Below are positions 63,800 to 64,000 of a stretch of 64,000 nucleotides of DNA, in pieces (position 1 is the first letter of the stretch; each line of letters starts with the position of its first letter). The notes below the pieces were generated by a model. That model was given only the letters and a program-made list of their open reading frames with translations. It was not told the DNA's origin and did no database searches. The position numbers and the translations under genes are program-made. Where the stretch lies: assembly GCF_001949145.1 (NCBI RefSeq), contig NW_019091411.1:690335-754334 (forward strand). Reading direction: 5' to 3'. The DNA is from Acanthaster planci. Lineage: Eukaryota; Echinodermata; Asteroidea; Valvatida; Acanthasteridae.

Positions 63800-64000
63800 G
63801 GTTTCACCTGACAAAACCGAAAAACGTTCACTGTAAAGTACAGGGTATGGGGTGGGTGGAGTGTAGTGCCCACCGGTTTTTTTGGGGGGGAGGAGACAGG
63901 GGTAAGTGACCAGAAGCACTCTGCAAATTGCACCAGCATCCGCGCTCTGGTTTTGCAGTTTTGTTGGACAGAACTAAAAAAAAAAAACCTCAGCCGGCTT

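Overview
This is a eukaryotic nuclear window. Coding sequence is broken into many short exons with GT-AG borders, all on the minus strand, and almost all are 100-400 nt modules of extracellular domains. Most exons begin and end in phase 1. Frequent TAGGCCTA and ACATGTACATGT motifs, CR1-like and RTE-like LINE relics and many small inverted-repeat elements suggest a marine invertebrate deuterostome, perhaps an amphioxus; that is an inference from style, not a proven identity. No tRNA, rRNA, CRISPR or bacterial-type operon was seen.

The window holds a head-to-tail array of three paralogous secreted multidomain genes related to SVEP1/polydom (von Willebrand A, EGF, GCC2/GCC3 ephrin-receptor-like, sushi/CCP, HYR and pentraxin domains), read right to left. 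Gene A (63799 to 45712) can be followed from start codon to stop through 27 exons. Its order is signal peptide, vWA, EGF-like, GCC2, CCP, split CCP, CCP, HYR, HYR, CCP, Cys/poly-Arg/coil region, three GCC2, EGFs, four pentraxin exons. Exon lengths sum to an open frame (about 1558 codons) only if one missing base in exon 3 is restored. Gene B (42586 to 24760 or beyond) has the same head but carries the CCP-HYR-CCP-Cys cassette three times and stops, as far as can be seen, after the three GCC2 repeats, with no EGF or pentraxin exons. Gene C (12363 to at least 2900) has the same head followed by a different tail: five CCP domains and then at least five EGF domains running toward the left edge.

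Between B and C lies a decayed copy of the 3' half of gene B (15.75-19.01 kb, matching 23.1-29.08 kb) with stops, frameshifts and a large palindrome. It is followed by an AGGCCT-rich minisatellite (19.0-20.0 kb), an internally deleted RTE-type LINE (20.05-21.14 kb) and a GTCGG-rich repeat (21.7-22.2 kb). Gene C's left part is invaded by a TIR element (3.6-4.6 kb), dead EGF exon copies (2.3-2.6 and 3.27-3.38 kb) and a CR1-like LINE relic (1.0-2.1 kb).

The paralogues probably make secreted or matrix proteins. They have diverged in the vWA metal site (complete only in A), in cassette number and in tail. The array shows many kinds of modular change at once: cassette duplication, exon truncation, intron gain or loss, likely gene conversion between A and B, and a very recent 410-bp exon-containing tandem duplication in A.
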